The notes under the pieces: model-generated
The model's database searches: none
What the model was told of the DNA's origin: nothing
The model's input: the letters and a program-made list of their open reading frames with translations, nothing else
In this document: positions 41,470 to 51,044 of the stretch, one piece after another
Layout: each line of letters opens with the position of its first letter
Position numbering within the stretch: position 1 is the first letter of the stretch
Position numbers and translations under genes: made by a program
Assembly: GCA_963402885.1 (NCBI GenBank)
Contig: OY727097.1
Span: 18,600,001 to 18,664,000, forward strand
From: Antedon bifida
Taxonomy: Eukaryota > Echinodermata > Crinoidea > Comatulida > Antedonidae
Direction of reading: 5' to 3'
Length of the DNA: 64,000 bases

Positions 41470-42221
41470 AATTAGTTGTTGTTTTATATTTTATTCATTG
41501 GACTTGATAATGACCCCATGATGGAGTCGAAACGTCGTTCTTTTTTAAGCGTTATTTTTATATTATGTATTTACAATAAACGTACCCTCATTCGTAATTT
41601 GAAACACGATGACCAGCTTAACTTGTTCAGGAGACTTCAACAGTGTAGTAAGAAATTAGTAAGTTGTGAAACGTCAATTGAATTTCTTCAATTATGTCAA
41701 AACCTTGGACTCACTCCAACATTTGTCAAAGTGGATCAGGAAAAGTCAAAGAGATGGAGCAATTCTGCTAAATTCTTTGAGGAAAATGTAATATCGGAAG
41801 AGCTGAAAGCGAAGCTGAAAGCGAAGCTGAAACTTCTTGGTAATCTCAGAAAAGAAATAAATACTATTTACACAGAAATCAGAAGTCAATGTTCGTCATT
41901 TCGTTATCTCGCTATTCTTCAGACTATGACCAAGCTACGCTGTAATCAGTATGGAGCAGAAATAAATGGACATTCTAAGAAAATCGCAAACCTAATGAAG
42001 CTGGAGCCTAAAATTGTTGGTGAGGAAACTAAAGAATTAACAGCAGCTACTCTAAAGTCTATCGCACTTAATTATATAGAAAGGAAAGGACCATCCCCAC
42101 CAAAAGCCTTAACAAGAGCGCTTGGCCAATGAAAGAAGAGAGATGATATAATCATCACAAAGCCAGACAAAGGATCAGGAGTAGTAGTCATGGATAGAAG
42201 TGAGTATGAACATTTATTATG
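41470..42221 (+). pseudogene. Penelope-like element, 5' part (N-terminal region to RT start)
   Basis: The open frame to 42132 has the PLE N-terminal pattern (FLQLCQNLGLTPTFVKVDQE, a charged coiled segment around KAKLKLLGNLRKEINTIYTE, and LTAATLKSIALNYIERKGPS). The sequence after it reads DDIIITKPDKGSGVVVMDRS, the hallmark opening of PLE reverse transcriptases. The rest of the RT is missing: the element is cut off at 42222, where a fold-back end begins. Its frame is interrupted. PLEs copy by target-primed reverse transcription and many carry a GIY-YIG endonuclease. The N-terminal start is unclear, as no ATG opens the frame. Confidence 0.85.
41503..41540 (+). ncRNA. Degenerate PLE hammerhead-like motif
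   Basis: TTGATAAT is followed by a stem GACCCCA/TGGAGTC with one mismatch and loop TGA, then GAAACGTC. GAAA-ACGU is the expected stem-III side with a palindromic ACGT, as in the dimeric minimal hammerheads of PLEs. The CUGAUGA half has two changes, so cleavage is unlikely in this copy. Confidence 0.35.
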
Positions 42222-42261
42222 CGGTCCTACTAAAAACCACCAGATACCACCAGATACCTAA
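42222..42261 (+). repeat. Solo end fragment of the fold-back family
   Basis: CGGTCCTACTAAAAACCACC followed by AGATACCACCAGATACCTA, the first 40 bp of the 3571-type TIR, directly after the truncated PLE. It is followed 8 bp later by the end of a second, larger family member. Confidence 0.8.
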
Positions 42262-42272
42262 CACAGGAGCGG

Positions 42273-43936
42273 TCCTACTAAAGGTTTACAGCCGAAACGG
42301 CCGCCAACTGAAACGGCCACGCAAACGGCCGCCAATTGAAACGCAATTAAATGTATGAAACGCCGCGTGTGCCGTTTGTCATACAACGTGCAATCAAAAC
42401 GACGTGTGGTTTAATACAATTGTTTTACTTTTTTTTCAGATTGAAATGACTTTAGACGTATGTGACTTAATAAATATTAATAGATAGATGTTTTTAATTA
42501 TTTATGTATTATTATGTTTATCGTATAATAATGAATATTGTGTAAACATAATTGGGTTTTTTATATATTTTTTTAATGTAGGCCTATACAGTAAAAGTGT
42601 AAGGAAAAGAATTGGAATTGGACAAAATAAATGATAAATAATTACTATTATTATATTAAAATCTAAATTCTCCCTAGTACTAATACTGTAGTAAACCTAC
42701 ATAGTTAAGTTCAATAAATGTTTAAATATCCTATTTATTAAATTTTATTCTTTTTTTAAGAATTAGTTTTTTAAGATACATTACTTTTTTTTAATTACCG
42801 GTAACACTATTTCAAACAATTGTAGCGGTTTCGTTGCGGAATGTCATCATGTTCGCAATTAAATCATATAACATATAATTAATAACAATTACGTTAGATA
42901 AGAAGACAACTTAGGGCGTTGACATCACAAACTCAACACAATCGATTCAACGCAACAATAGCGACTTTAATTACAAACAATACACACACAGACACTAGCA
43001 AATGCTAAACAATACGCAACACGATTTTATTCAAAATACAAACGAGGACATTTTATTCAAATTATTATTATTTTTAATTGTTTACAATTAATGGTGGTCA
43101 TGGCTTTAATATTAAACACAGATCATTATTTTTATTTCACATTACATTAAATATTATATTACAGTTAGTAACCTTTATTAACAACCGATTTATTTATGTA
43201 TTATGAATCAAAACGAACTTTATAATTAATTTATTTCATATATGTACAATAAAATAGATTTCAATAATCATTAATAATAATAATAAAATAATCAGATTGC
43301 TTAAATAAGTTAGTTTGCATACAGTAGATAGTAATTATAGAGAATTGATTTACACTTTATTTTTCAAAATATCTTAAATTACAATATTAAGTGCTTAACA
43401 AATATGTTTATACATTAGCAAAGTTAATTAAATATTACACCATTTGTATTAGTGAAGTCTTTGTTTGTATTCTAAGGATTACGTGCGTTTCGGCTGATGA
43501 CACGGCTTGATGCTAACAGCAACGATCTTGCAGTTCGTGCACCTCTTACGTACTCGTCCCAGTATCCGTTCAATCGTTGTGTTGCAATGACGGCATGTCG
43601 TGACTGTCTTCGGATCTCATCCTCTCTAAAAATGAGCTCTGCATTACATTACAGCAAGTAGAAGTGAAGGTTCGCTTTAAAGGAGAACAAAACAATGTTA
43701 AATAACAAACTATACTAAAAACAAATGATGTTCAAAGAACACAAAAAAACTAACTTACCTCGCTTAGCTCTGTGATTGAGGCGTTGGTGGTAACCTTCCA
43801 AATCGTTGTTGGTACGAATTTGCTGTCGGAATATCACCCAATCCATTGGACTGTAGATGTCATTATAAACGTAAATAAATATAAAATGTTGGCGGCCGTT
43901 TCAGTCGGCGGCCGTTTCGGTCACACACCCTACTGA
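42273..43936 (-). mobile_element. MULE-like element with spliced transposase remnant
   Basis: The ends carry CCGAAACGGCCGCCAACTGA and, in reverse complement, CCGAAACGGCCGCCGACTGA, with further GGCCGCC words. The flanks TCCTACTAA (42273-42281) and CCCTACTGA (43928-43936) fit a 9-bp target duplication (7 of 9), as made by Mutator-like elements. The interior is AT-rich; the only coding trace is two minus-strand exons at its right end. The catalytic DDE part is missing, so it is non-autonomous. Confidence 0.7.
43472..43862 (-). pseudogene. C-terminal exons of a MULE-type transposase
   Basis: Exon 1 (about 43862-43759) reads YSPMDWVIFRQQIRTNNDLE then GYHQRLNHRAKR. The R-T-N-N-x-x-E-G-x-H-x-R-L-N signature is that of the C-terminal end of MULE transposases. 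The donor GTAAGT at 43758 and the acceptor TAATGCAG before 43638 bound an intron of about 120 bp. Exon 2 (43638-43472) continues in frame: ELIFREDEIRRQSRHAVIAT, QRLNGYWDEYVRGARTARSL and a TAG stop. Upstream exons, including the DDE domain, are absent. Confidence 0.65.
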
Positions 43937-44475
43937 ACACCACCAGATACCTACTAGAGCAATAAATCTTACCACCAGAGAGCAGCCACCTGTTTGGAAT
44001 TGATTATTAAGGGTATATTGCAAATTTCAAAGCTTAATTCTTTCAGAAACTGATAAAATAATTGAAGTTTAAAGTTGAATTTCTCGCCGTCGTATTCCAG
44101 AACCGAATGCTCGTATTTTATCCTTTTTATGAGGATTAATGATGGAAGTGTTAGCGGGCTAATTCAAAAGCTTTGTTTGAAAACTCTTTTTTTTCAGGTA
44201 AAGTTTCATTATTCTTCGGTAAAATTTTAATATTTCTAAAGCAGATTGTTTTGTGATAGTCTCTATACATATTTTATCAACTTTGGATGCTGATTTTAGA
44301 CAGAATTTTGTACTTCATTTATGTGGATCCTACTAGGCTGTACTCAATTCATTGTGGTATATTAAACACAAGCTACTGCTACAGGAAGTGAACCCATTGT
44401 TCCCAACCAAGCTAGAAGCTAGGCCATAAAAGCTAACATCCTTTGTCAGAACAAAGAATATACCTTCAAATCAAA

Positions 44476-45774
44476 ATGGAACACTCAAATGGAGACGATG
44501 GTCCTACAACTACAGTGGACTCAGTTTTTCAAGATATTGATCCAGAGATTTACCAAGACGACAGCCAAATACCATCCACAATCAAATGTATTTCACGTTG
44601 TCAATTCGATAATTTGGAAAAAGGCAAATCACTAGAATGCGCGTTATGTGAAGCTCACTACCACAAGCTATGTGTGGGAATGAAAGTAAAGCAGAATCCA
44701 CGCATTTGGATATGCCCGATTTGTAAAGAGATCCCTATGAATCTCAGCAATATGCATAAGAAAACATCAGAACTTGAGGAGACGATTACAAATCTAATCA
44801 AAATCAACCAACAACTAAAGAACGAAATGAAAGAACAAGCGACTATAATTACAAACATGCAATCGCAATTACGCATGCAGTCAACAACTACAACGAAAGA
44901 TACGCCTTGCACAGACAGTGTGAATCAACCTTCTTCATCGAAACATTCCCATTCAAAGTCATCAGGAAGACCCGAAAATAAGCCTAATGAAAAATTGAAT
45001 CTAATAATCGGCGACTCAATGGTGAAGGATATAAATGAAGGAGGACTTCAAACAACCAAAGTCATCTGCATGAGAGGTGCAAAAGTATGTGATATAAAGG
45101 ATAAATTGAGTGTTATCAATAAGTCAGACCACCATTATGAAAACATCGTAATACATGTGGGTACAAATAACTGTGTATCCGAAGAAAAATGTAACCAAGG
45201 AATTGCCGATTTCAAAGGCATGATAGAAGAGTTGAAATCTGATCTACCTAACGCTTCATTATTAATCTCATCTGTATGTCCAAGATCTGATAACCCGCAA
45301 TATCAACTACTTGTCAACGACTTTAATGATGCAATCAAAGAAATCGCGAAGACTCATCGTTGCGAGTTCGTCGATCATGATCAAACGTTTAAGCTTCAAA
45401 ATGGATCTTTAACAAGAAGGAACCTTAACGGTAGTGGCTTGCATCTCTCTAAGGAAGGCACGCGAACCCTAATTCACAACATCGATATGGTACATAACAT
45501 TATTAAAACAAGAGTAAATGACGCGAACACCCACAAGATAGCACAACGGAAGCGGAAAGACAATAGAGGACACAATGTTACGAAAACAACAAAAGAAAAA
45601 CGCCTGTCGCAAAGCTATGTATCGCGTTGTCAGAAGTGTGGTCTAACAAATCACACTACAAGGAACTGCACACACAATCACGCGATAAAATGTTTCACTT
45701 GCCACAAGATAGGACACAAGGCATACAACTGTACTCAGCAACGAGACGGGTTACACAACGACCGGTCACCATAG
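44476..45774 (+). CDS. LINE ORF1: PHD finger, coiled coil, SGNH esterase, CCHC knuckles
   Basis: 432 residues from the ATG at 44476; the frame is open upstream to 44443 without another ATG. Domains: PHD-type finger at about residues 38-87 (CISRC...LECALC...HYHKLC...WICPIC); coiled coil at about 95-135; SGNH/GDSL esterase-like domain at about 175-340 with block I GDSM, the GTNN block and the late GLHLSKEG carrying the catalytic His; then two zinc knuckles, CQKCGLTNHTTRNC and CFTCHKIGHKAYNC. Such ORF1 proteins bind LINE RNA; the esterase's role is unknown. The stop TAG (45772-45774) is directly followed by the ORF2 frame in the same phase. Confidence 0.9.
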   Translation: MEHSNGDDGPTTTVDSVFQDIDPEIYQDDSQIPSTIKCISRCQFDNLEKGKSLECALCEAHYHKLCVGMKVKQNPRIWICPICKEIPMNLSNMHKKTSELEETITNLIKINQQLKNEMKEQATIITNMQSQLRMQSTTTTKDTPCTDSVNQPSSSKHSHSKSSGRPENKPNEKLNLIIGDSMVKDINEGGLQTTKVICMRGAKVCDIKDKLSVINKSDHHYENIVIHVGTNNCVSEEKCNQGIADFKGMIEELKSDLPNASLLISSVCPRSDNPQYQLLVNDFNDAIKEIAKTHRCEFVDHDQTFKLQNGSLTRRNLNGSGLHLSKEGTRTLIHNIDMVHNIIKTRVNDANTHKIAQRKRKDNRGHNVTKTTKEKRLSQSYVSRCQKCGLTNHTTRNCTHNHAIKCFTCHKIGHKAYNCTQQRDGLHNDRSP

Positions 45775-48700
45775 GATACAGCCCGCAACTTTTCAAAACA
45801 CTACGAACGTCATGAGGACAATACATTTTGCTTATTAAATGATGAACTCACAATCACACATAAAACCAATATAGCAGAACTAATTGAATCACCATCTAGC
45901 TCGAACTCCAAAAAGAACTATCGACATAGAAGAGGAGGTAAAAAAGGTAAACAGTTTAAAAAACCATTTAAAGAGTCAACTCTTAAAATTGCCTTTAATA
46001 ATGTTAATCATCTCAGACCTAAAATGTATGAAGTTTCATCCTTTCTATATAACAATAATATAGATATCTTTGGTGTCGCAGAGACTTTTTTAAGAAACGA
46101 TATGACAGTCTCTGTTAATGGGTATAAATGGTTCGGTAAAAATAGGAAGCTTAAGAATGGAGGGGGTATTGGCCTATTTGTGTCTAATGATATTGTTGTA
46201 CTCGATGAAAACTTATTTGAAAGCAATTTAGATGAATATGAAAGGATGTGGCTAAAAATGAATATTAATAACAAACCTTTTTATATTGCCGTTGTATATT
46301 TTCCCGTCGAGGGAGTTAACAAAGAGTTGACTGCAGAATTATATAATCAACTCTTATTAGAAATTTTAAAGATAGAAAATATTAACGAAGAGGATGACCC
46401 CTCTATCCTGATAATAGGCGATTTTAATGGTCGGATAGGCAATGCAATTGTAAATGGTGATAGAACTTTAAACTCAAACGGAATTAAGTTACTAGAGTTC
46501 AGTGATAATTCTAGTTTATCAATATTGAATCGTACTATCTTCTGTGAAGGGAAAATAACATGGGTAAAAGGTAATCAGACCAGTACAATTGACTATATGC
46601 TCTCTTCTAAATGTATTCTTAATAAGATTAGTAAGCTAATTGTAGACGAACTTAGGCATTATAGTATTGGTAGTGATCATAACATGTTGATCCTAAATTT
46701 AATTAATAATGAAAATAATCAGTATAGTTTAGATGAAAGAAAGAATAAGTCATTTATTTGGGATACACATAAAGGTCAAGATTATTCTGCTTACCACCAA
46801 GAACTGAACTTAGGATTTGATAACTGGGATGTTATTGTTAACAACTTCAATAATGTTAATGACATTTGGGAAGCATGGAAGTCAATTGTTATTTCAGCTG
46901 CGGTAAATGGAATTGGAAAGAGAGTAATTAATAATAAACATAAACCATGCTTTGATAAAGAAGCTGATATTGCAATAAAACGTAGGAAAAATGCTGCACG
47001 AACGCATAGAAAGTACATCAAAAGAGAAGATAAAGATAATGCTACTTCAGAATTTTTATGGAATAATTACCTGGAAAAACGTGCCGATACTAAAATTTTA
47101 ATTAAACAAAAGATTAACAAGAAAAGAGTCGATAATTCAATTAAAATTGCTAATAAAGGTGGACCAAGATGTAAAGATTTCTGGAAAGCCCTAAGAGGCC
47201 CTAAACATAAACAGGAAGTGGTCAGTTGTATTAAATCACCTTTTTCGGACGAAATTATTACAGAAAAGGTTAAAATGAACCAAACAGTAAAACAATACTG
47301 GGAAACTCTAGGAAAAATGCATATGAATATGTCTGATTGCATCTCACTTAACACGTCGATGTTTATCCAGAAGGTACGTTCCGATCTAAGTTCAGACAAT
47401 CCTAATAATACTAATATTAATGATAATAATGCAAATAGTAATGAACACTCGGAATCATTCCTACATAATATCAAATTAAATATTAATACTGTTTCAATTG
47501 CTCTTGCACATGCCAAAAATAATAAGGCGCCAGGGCCAGACGGAATTACAAACGAACTCCTTAAAAATGGGGGTGTTTATATTGAATACTCTCTTTTGTT
47601 TATGTTCCAAAGAATTATCGAACTAGGAGAAATTCCAAATGAATGGAACAAATCTACTATTATCCCTATTTTCAAAAAAGGAAATAGGTTAGACTTAAAT
47701 AATTATAGAGGTATTTCGTTGACTTCCTGTATATCTAAGATTTTCAATAGGATTATTGCTTTCTCAATAACTGATTTTCTTGAAGAAGGGGATGTCCTTT
47801 CGGAAGTACAGGGAGGTTTTCGCGCACAGCATAGGTGTGAGGATCACATTTTTACATTAAAAAGTATTGCTGCCTGCAGATTTGCAGAAGGGAAAAACAC
47901 CTATATGGCTTTCCTGGACTTCCGAAAGGCATTCGACAGTGTATGGCGAGAAGGGCTACTAAAAGCTATATGGAACTGTGGTATTAGGGGTAATATATGG
48001 AAACTTATTGACAAATTATATAAAAATGTTGAAGGATATGTAAAATTTGGAAACATTTCTACTGATTCATTTGTAATCGATCAGGGAGTTAAACAGGGAT
48101 GTACTCTATCTCCTGTACTCTTTTCCATTTTTATTAATGAATTTAAGAAGTTGTTAGAGTCAAATAATGTTGGTGTTAAGATCCAAAATAAATGGATGGG
48201 TAGTCTTTTCTGGGCTGATGATGTCGTGCTAATTGCCAATAATGAGCATGACCTTAAAAAGATGCTTAAATTAGCAGGTGATTTTTCAAATGATTGGAAA
48301 ATTAATTTTAACTATGAAAAATCAAAAGTCTTGATTTTTGGAAAAAAGATAAATAAATATAAACAATGGGATCTTGGCAAACATCACATCACAGAAACAG
48401 ACACCTACCAATATCTAGGAGTGCTAATATCAAGAAATTTATGTGAACATCCGCATATTGACAATGTTGTTAAAAAGGGTAATAGATTAGTTTCATATGT
48501 TAAATCTATAATTGATAATCTTGATGACTTTGACAGAGTATATTACGGAAATATCCTATGGAAAACAATAGTTTTACCTTCTATTAATTATGCTTGCTCT
48601 GTTTGGACTGGAGGGTCCAATTCAGATATTGAGAGACTGGAACGGCTTCAAATGCAGATGGCACGATATATTTTAAAAGCACCAGTGTTTACACCCAAAG

Positions 48701-49494
48701 TGGCCTTATATGGAGATTTAGGATGGATACCCTTAACCGTATCTCATAACATATTACAACTAAAATTCTTTGAACGTTTAGTCGGGTTAAATGAAAAACG
48801 ATGGCCCAACCTATTGTACAAGACTATGCTTAATTACAACACAAAAGAATTACGATTTAAATTCCTTAGTTGTGTACGAACCACTTTCTGTAGATTTGAA
48901 TGCATGCATATTTTTAACAATGTTATTAAAAATCGCACTATGGAAAATTGGTTTAATTTACTGAAACAAAATATTTTAGATAATGTAAATAATCAATGGT
49001 CAGAGGACCTCGCATCTAAATCGTCGCTATCTTTTTATGCAAAGTTAAAATCAAAGCCGGATCTTGAAAAGTTTTTACTTGATAAAACAAATTTTAATGG
49101 TGCCCGTCTTAAATTTCAAGCCCGTTCCAATACTCTCCCTTTAAATTTTAAATTAAGTAAATGGACCGTGGATAATGATGGTCTCTGTTTATTGTGTAAC
49201 TCTGGAAATATAGAGGACATATCTCACTTTTTATTTAGTTGTGATGCATTACAATGTGTAAGAGAAGAACAGCTAAATATACTTAAACAAGACTTAATTT
49301 TTCATAACGAGTTAGATGTTTGGGAAACATTCTGCACCAGTAACAATGACGAAAAAATGTTATATGTTCTGGGGACGGATACACTTCCCCTCAGTAATAA
49401 TGTTCTATTGAGTCTTGACAAATTTTGTAAAGTATACCTAGCAAGATCATGGAAAATACGAAACAATCTTATACAACTCGCAGATAGCATGTAA
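45775..49494 (+). CDS. LINE ORF2: APE endonuclease and reverse transcriptase
   Basis: The frame is open from the codon after the ORF1 stop to TAA at 49492. The first ATG is 46024, inside the endonuclease domain: the core opening LKIAFNNVNHLRP lies before it, and the 83 codons from 45775 hold no ATG, CTG, GTG or TTG. Counting from 46024: catalytic AETF at about 19, VVYFP, GDFN at about 137, SDHNML at about 219 (APE fold); RT with APGPDG at about 502, motif A FLDFRKAFDSV at about 630, GVKQGCTLSP, motif C WADDVV at 730-735; and a C-terminal CLLC...HFLFSC zinc motif at about 1055. It nicks target DNA and copies the LINE RNA there. All catalytic residues I can check are present. Confidence 0.9.
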   Translation, partial: DTARNFSKHYERHEDNTFCLLNDELTITHKTNIAELIESPSSSNSKKNYRHRRGGKKGKQFKKPFKESTLKIAFNNVNHLRPKMYEVSSFLYNNNIDIFGVAETFLRNDMTVSVNGYKWFGKNRKLKNGGGIGLFVSNDIVVLDENLFESNLDEYERMWLKMNINNKPFYIAVVYFPVEGVNKELTAELYNQLLLEILKIENINEEDDPSILIIGDFNGRIGNAIVNGDRTLNSNGIKLLEFSDNSSLSILNRTIFCEGKITWVKGNQTSTIDYMLSSKCILNKISKLIVDELRHYSIGSDHNMLILNLINNENNQYSLDERKNKSFIWDTHKGQDYSAYHQELNLGFDNWDVIVNNFNNVNDIWEAWKSIVISAAVNGIGKRVINNKHKPCFDKEADIAIKRRKNAARTHRKYIKREDKDNATSEFLWNNYLEKRADTKILIKQKINKKRVDNSIKIANKGGPRCKDFWKALRGPKHKQEVVSCIKSPFSDEIITEKVKMNQTVKQYWETLGKMHMNMSDCISLNTSMFIQKVRSDLSSDNPNNTNINDNNANSNEHSESFLHNIKLNINTVSIALAHAKNNKAPGPDGITNELLKNGGVYIEYSLLFMFQRIIELGEIPNEWNKSTIIPIFKKGNRLDLNNYRGISLTSCISKIFNRIIAFSITDFLEEGDVLSEVQGGFRAQHRCEDHIFTLKSIAACRFAEGKNTYMAFLDFRKAFDSVWREGLLKAIWNCGIRGNIWKLIDKLYKNVEGYVKFGNISTDSFVIDQGVKQGCTLSPVLFSIFINEFKKLLESNNVGVKIQNKWMGSLFWADDVVLIANNEHDLKKMLKLAGDFSNDWKINFNYEKSKVLIFGKKINKYKQWDLGKHHITETDTYQYLGVLISRNLCEHPHIDNVVKKGNRLVSYVKSIIDNLDDFDRVYYGNILWKTIVLPSINYACSVWTGGSNSDIERLERLQMQMARYILKAPVFTPKVALYGDLGWIPLTVSHNILQLKFFERLVGLNEKRWPNLLYKTMLNYNTKELRFKFLSCVRTTFCRFECMHIFNNVIKNRTMENWFNLLKQNILDNVNNQWSEDLASKSSLSFYAKLKSKPDLEKFLLDKTNFNGARLKFQARSNTLPLNFKLSKWTVDNDGLCLLCNSGNIEDISHFLFSCDALQCVREEQLNILKQDLIFHNELDVWETFCTSNNDEKMLYVLGTDTLPLSNNVLLSLDKFCKVYLARSWKIRNNLIQLADSM

Positions 49495-49943
49495 TGTTTT
49501 TGTTTTGTTGCGGTATAGAGATCTTTTTATTTTGAGTTTTTAATATTACTATTTTTTTTTTTAAATTTTGGTACAATTTTTTTTTTTTTTTTTTTCAGTT
49601 ACTGTACTACTTAAAAATTGTTTGTATTTCTTTTCTTTTTCTTTTTAACTCATTGTATTTTGCATAAGTGCCGTACGACTACGATAGCGATCGAGTCGGC
49701 GGTTGATAATTTTATTTTGTATCTGTTTGTTTTTATTAATTTGTATCTGTTGAATGTCTATCTGTATATAGAACGCACCGTGTATGAACGGGTGCCACCG
49801 TTGTAAAGGTGTAGTTTCAATAAATTATTATTATTATTATAAACATTAAATAGCAACGAAACGAACGCATTCATCCGTGTCTCTTGTGTATTGTATTCAA
49901 CAATCAACTATGAGGCGCTACCGATGCTTTTTTGTTACTTTAG

Positions 49944-50440
49944 ATTCGGCCCACTTTTGGGCCGAATCGTCCCACTTTGTGGGCCGAAACGTCTCACTTT
50001 AGACCAAATTCATATTCATTTTTTTTGGTATTTATCCAGTTTTTAAAGATGTTTAACAATCCGTATTTATTGATATTGACAATCTTGATATAATATATAT
50101 AATAAATTACTAAAAAAACGTAATTTTATATTCAATTTATTACTTCGAAAACCTTGTTTATTTCGTGCATTCGCCAAGCGACCAACAGAGGGCGTAACTT
50201 GTTTACATCGTTCGCGTGACTAAAAAATGATCATTTTCGACAATGTTTTCAAAATGTTTGCTTTATTGCATCTTTATCCCTAATAGTACTACCCCATAGT
50301 CTCTCTGAAAATAAAGTTTGGGGAAAAAAGCTTATTTTATGCTTATAAATGCATATCAAAGCCGATAAATTTAAGTGTGCCGAATCTTCTCAGGGCCGAA
50401 TCGTCCCGGGCCGAATCGTCTCAGGGCCGAATCGTCCCGT
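49944..50440. mobile_element. GGGCCGAATCG-type element, about 500 bp
   Basis: GGGCCGAATCGTCCC and close variants (GTCTC for GTCCC; AAACG for AATCG) occur twice near the left end (49946-50005, one inverted) and four times near the right end (50385-50440). The middle is AT-rich with CAACAGAGGGCGTAAC near 50183. It sits in the right arm of the fold-back element. A second copy, reverse orientation, is at 63154-63374. No coding region and no known superfamily. Confidence 0.7.
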
Positions 50441-50605
50441 TATCGAGCTATTCAACTTTAAACTTCAATTTTTTATCAGTTTCTGAAAGAATTAAGCTTT
50501 GAAATTTGCAATATACCCTTAATAATCAATTCCAAACTGGTGGCTGCTCTCTGGTGGTAGGATTTATTGCTCTAGTAGGTATCTGGTGGTGTTTAGTAGG
50601 ACCCA

Positions 50606-50690
50606 AGCAGGAGTACGGAATAGACTTGTCTGCAAAGCAAGTAAACTCAAAGTTGAAGAGCCTGCGAAAGCAGTAGGCCTACAACATTGC
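50606..50690 (+). pseudogene. Short coding relic, Myb/MADF-like
   Basis: Directly after the fold-back element, KQEYGIDLSAKQVNSKLKSL then RKQ is open before a TAG. The pattern resembles the third helix region of Myb/SANT-MADF-type DNA-binding domains used by some transposon proteins and host factors. Too short to be sure. Confidence 0.3.
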
Positions 50691-51044
50691 AAAAGACAAT
50701 AACTTAGAGAGGGAAAGAATTACTTAGGGGTTTCGTTAGTAGCCGGCAACCGGCGCATTCGCAACCTTTGACATTTTCGCCGGCTACTTTCTGTCTACTT
50801 AGGCCTACACAGCCTAGCTCCCGGCGCGAGTACTTTTATTAATCAAGAACAATACGTACGTGTTTGTTGTATTTATTACGTTGTATTATTTTATAGTATT
50901 ATTTCTTTATTTCATATAAAACATCAAAAACATTGAACACCACCATGCCACAAGTTACCACTAGTGGCCAAAGGCCAGATTGTGGGTAACTTTTACATGC
51001 ATGTACCTAAACCAATAAAAATATACAAAATTTGAAAGAGTGTT

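Larger units (their letters stand above)
44111..49840 (+). mobile_element. Nearly intact LINE, 5.7 kb (CR1/L2-group-like)
   Basis: The LINE interrupts the fold-back sequence between GAACCGAATGC (44110) and AAACATT-AGCAACGAA (49841), whose uninterrupted form is at 3770-3800. It has a 365-bp 5' UTR, ORF1 (44476-45774), ORF2 in the same frame (45775-49494) and a 346-bp 3' UTR ending AATAAATTATTATTATTATTAT, the short microsatellite tail common in CR1-type LINEs. A PHD-plus-esterase ORF1 is also typical of that group. No clear target duplication: about 5 bp of target seem lost. Apart from one TAG the coding region is open, so the copy is young. Confidence 0.88.
42262..50613. mobile_element. Fold-back element broken by three insertions
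   Basis: Left end CGGTCCTACTAAA at 42270; right end GGTGTTTAGTAGGACCCA closing at 50605. The flanks CACAGGAG (42262-42269) and AGCAGGAG (50606-50613) share CAGGAG and are a likely 8-bp target duplication. Family sequence is left at 42270-42282, 43928-44110, 49841-49943 and 50441-50605, about 460 bp in all. The gaps are filled by a MULE-like element, a LINE and a GGGCCGAATCG element. Compared with 3571-4658, the stretch from the middle to the inner right arm is missing. Confidence 0.8.

Noticed and set aside
43926-44110. Left end of an independent fold-back element
   Set aside because: It continues the family sequence interrupted at 42282 by the MULE-like element, so it belongs to the 42270-50605 element.
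44443-44475. Upstream start of LINE ORF1 at a TTG
   Set aside because: The frame is open, but the first ATG is at 44476 and no evidence favours a TTG start.
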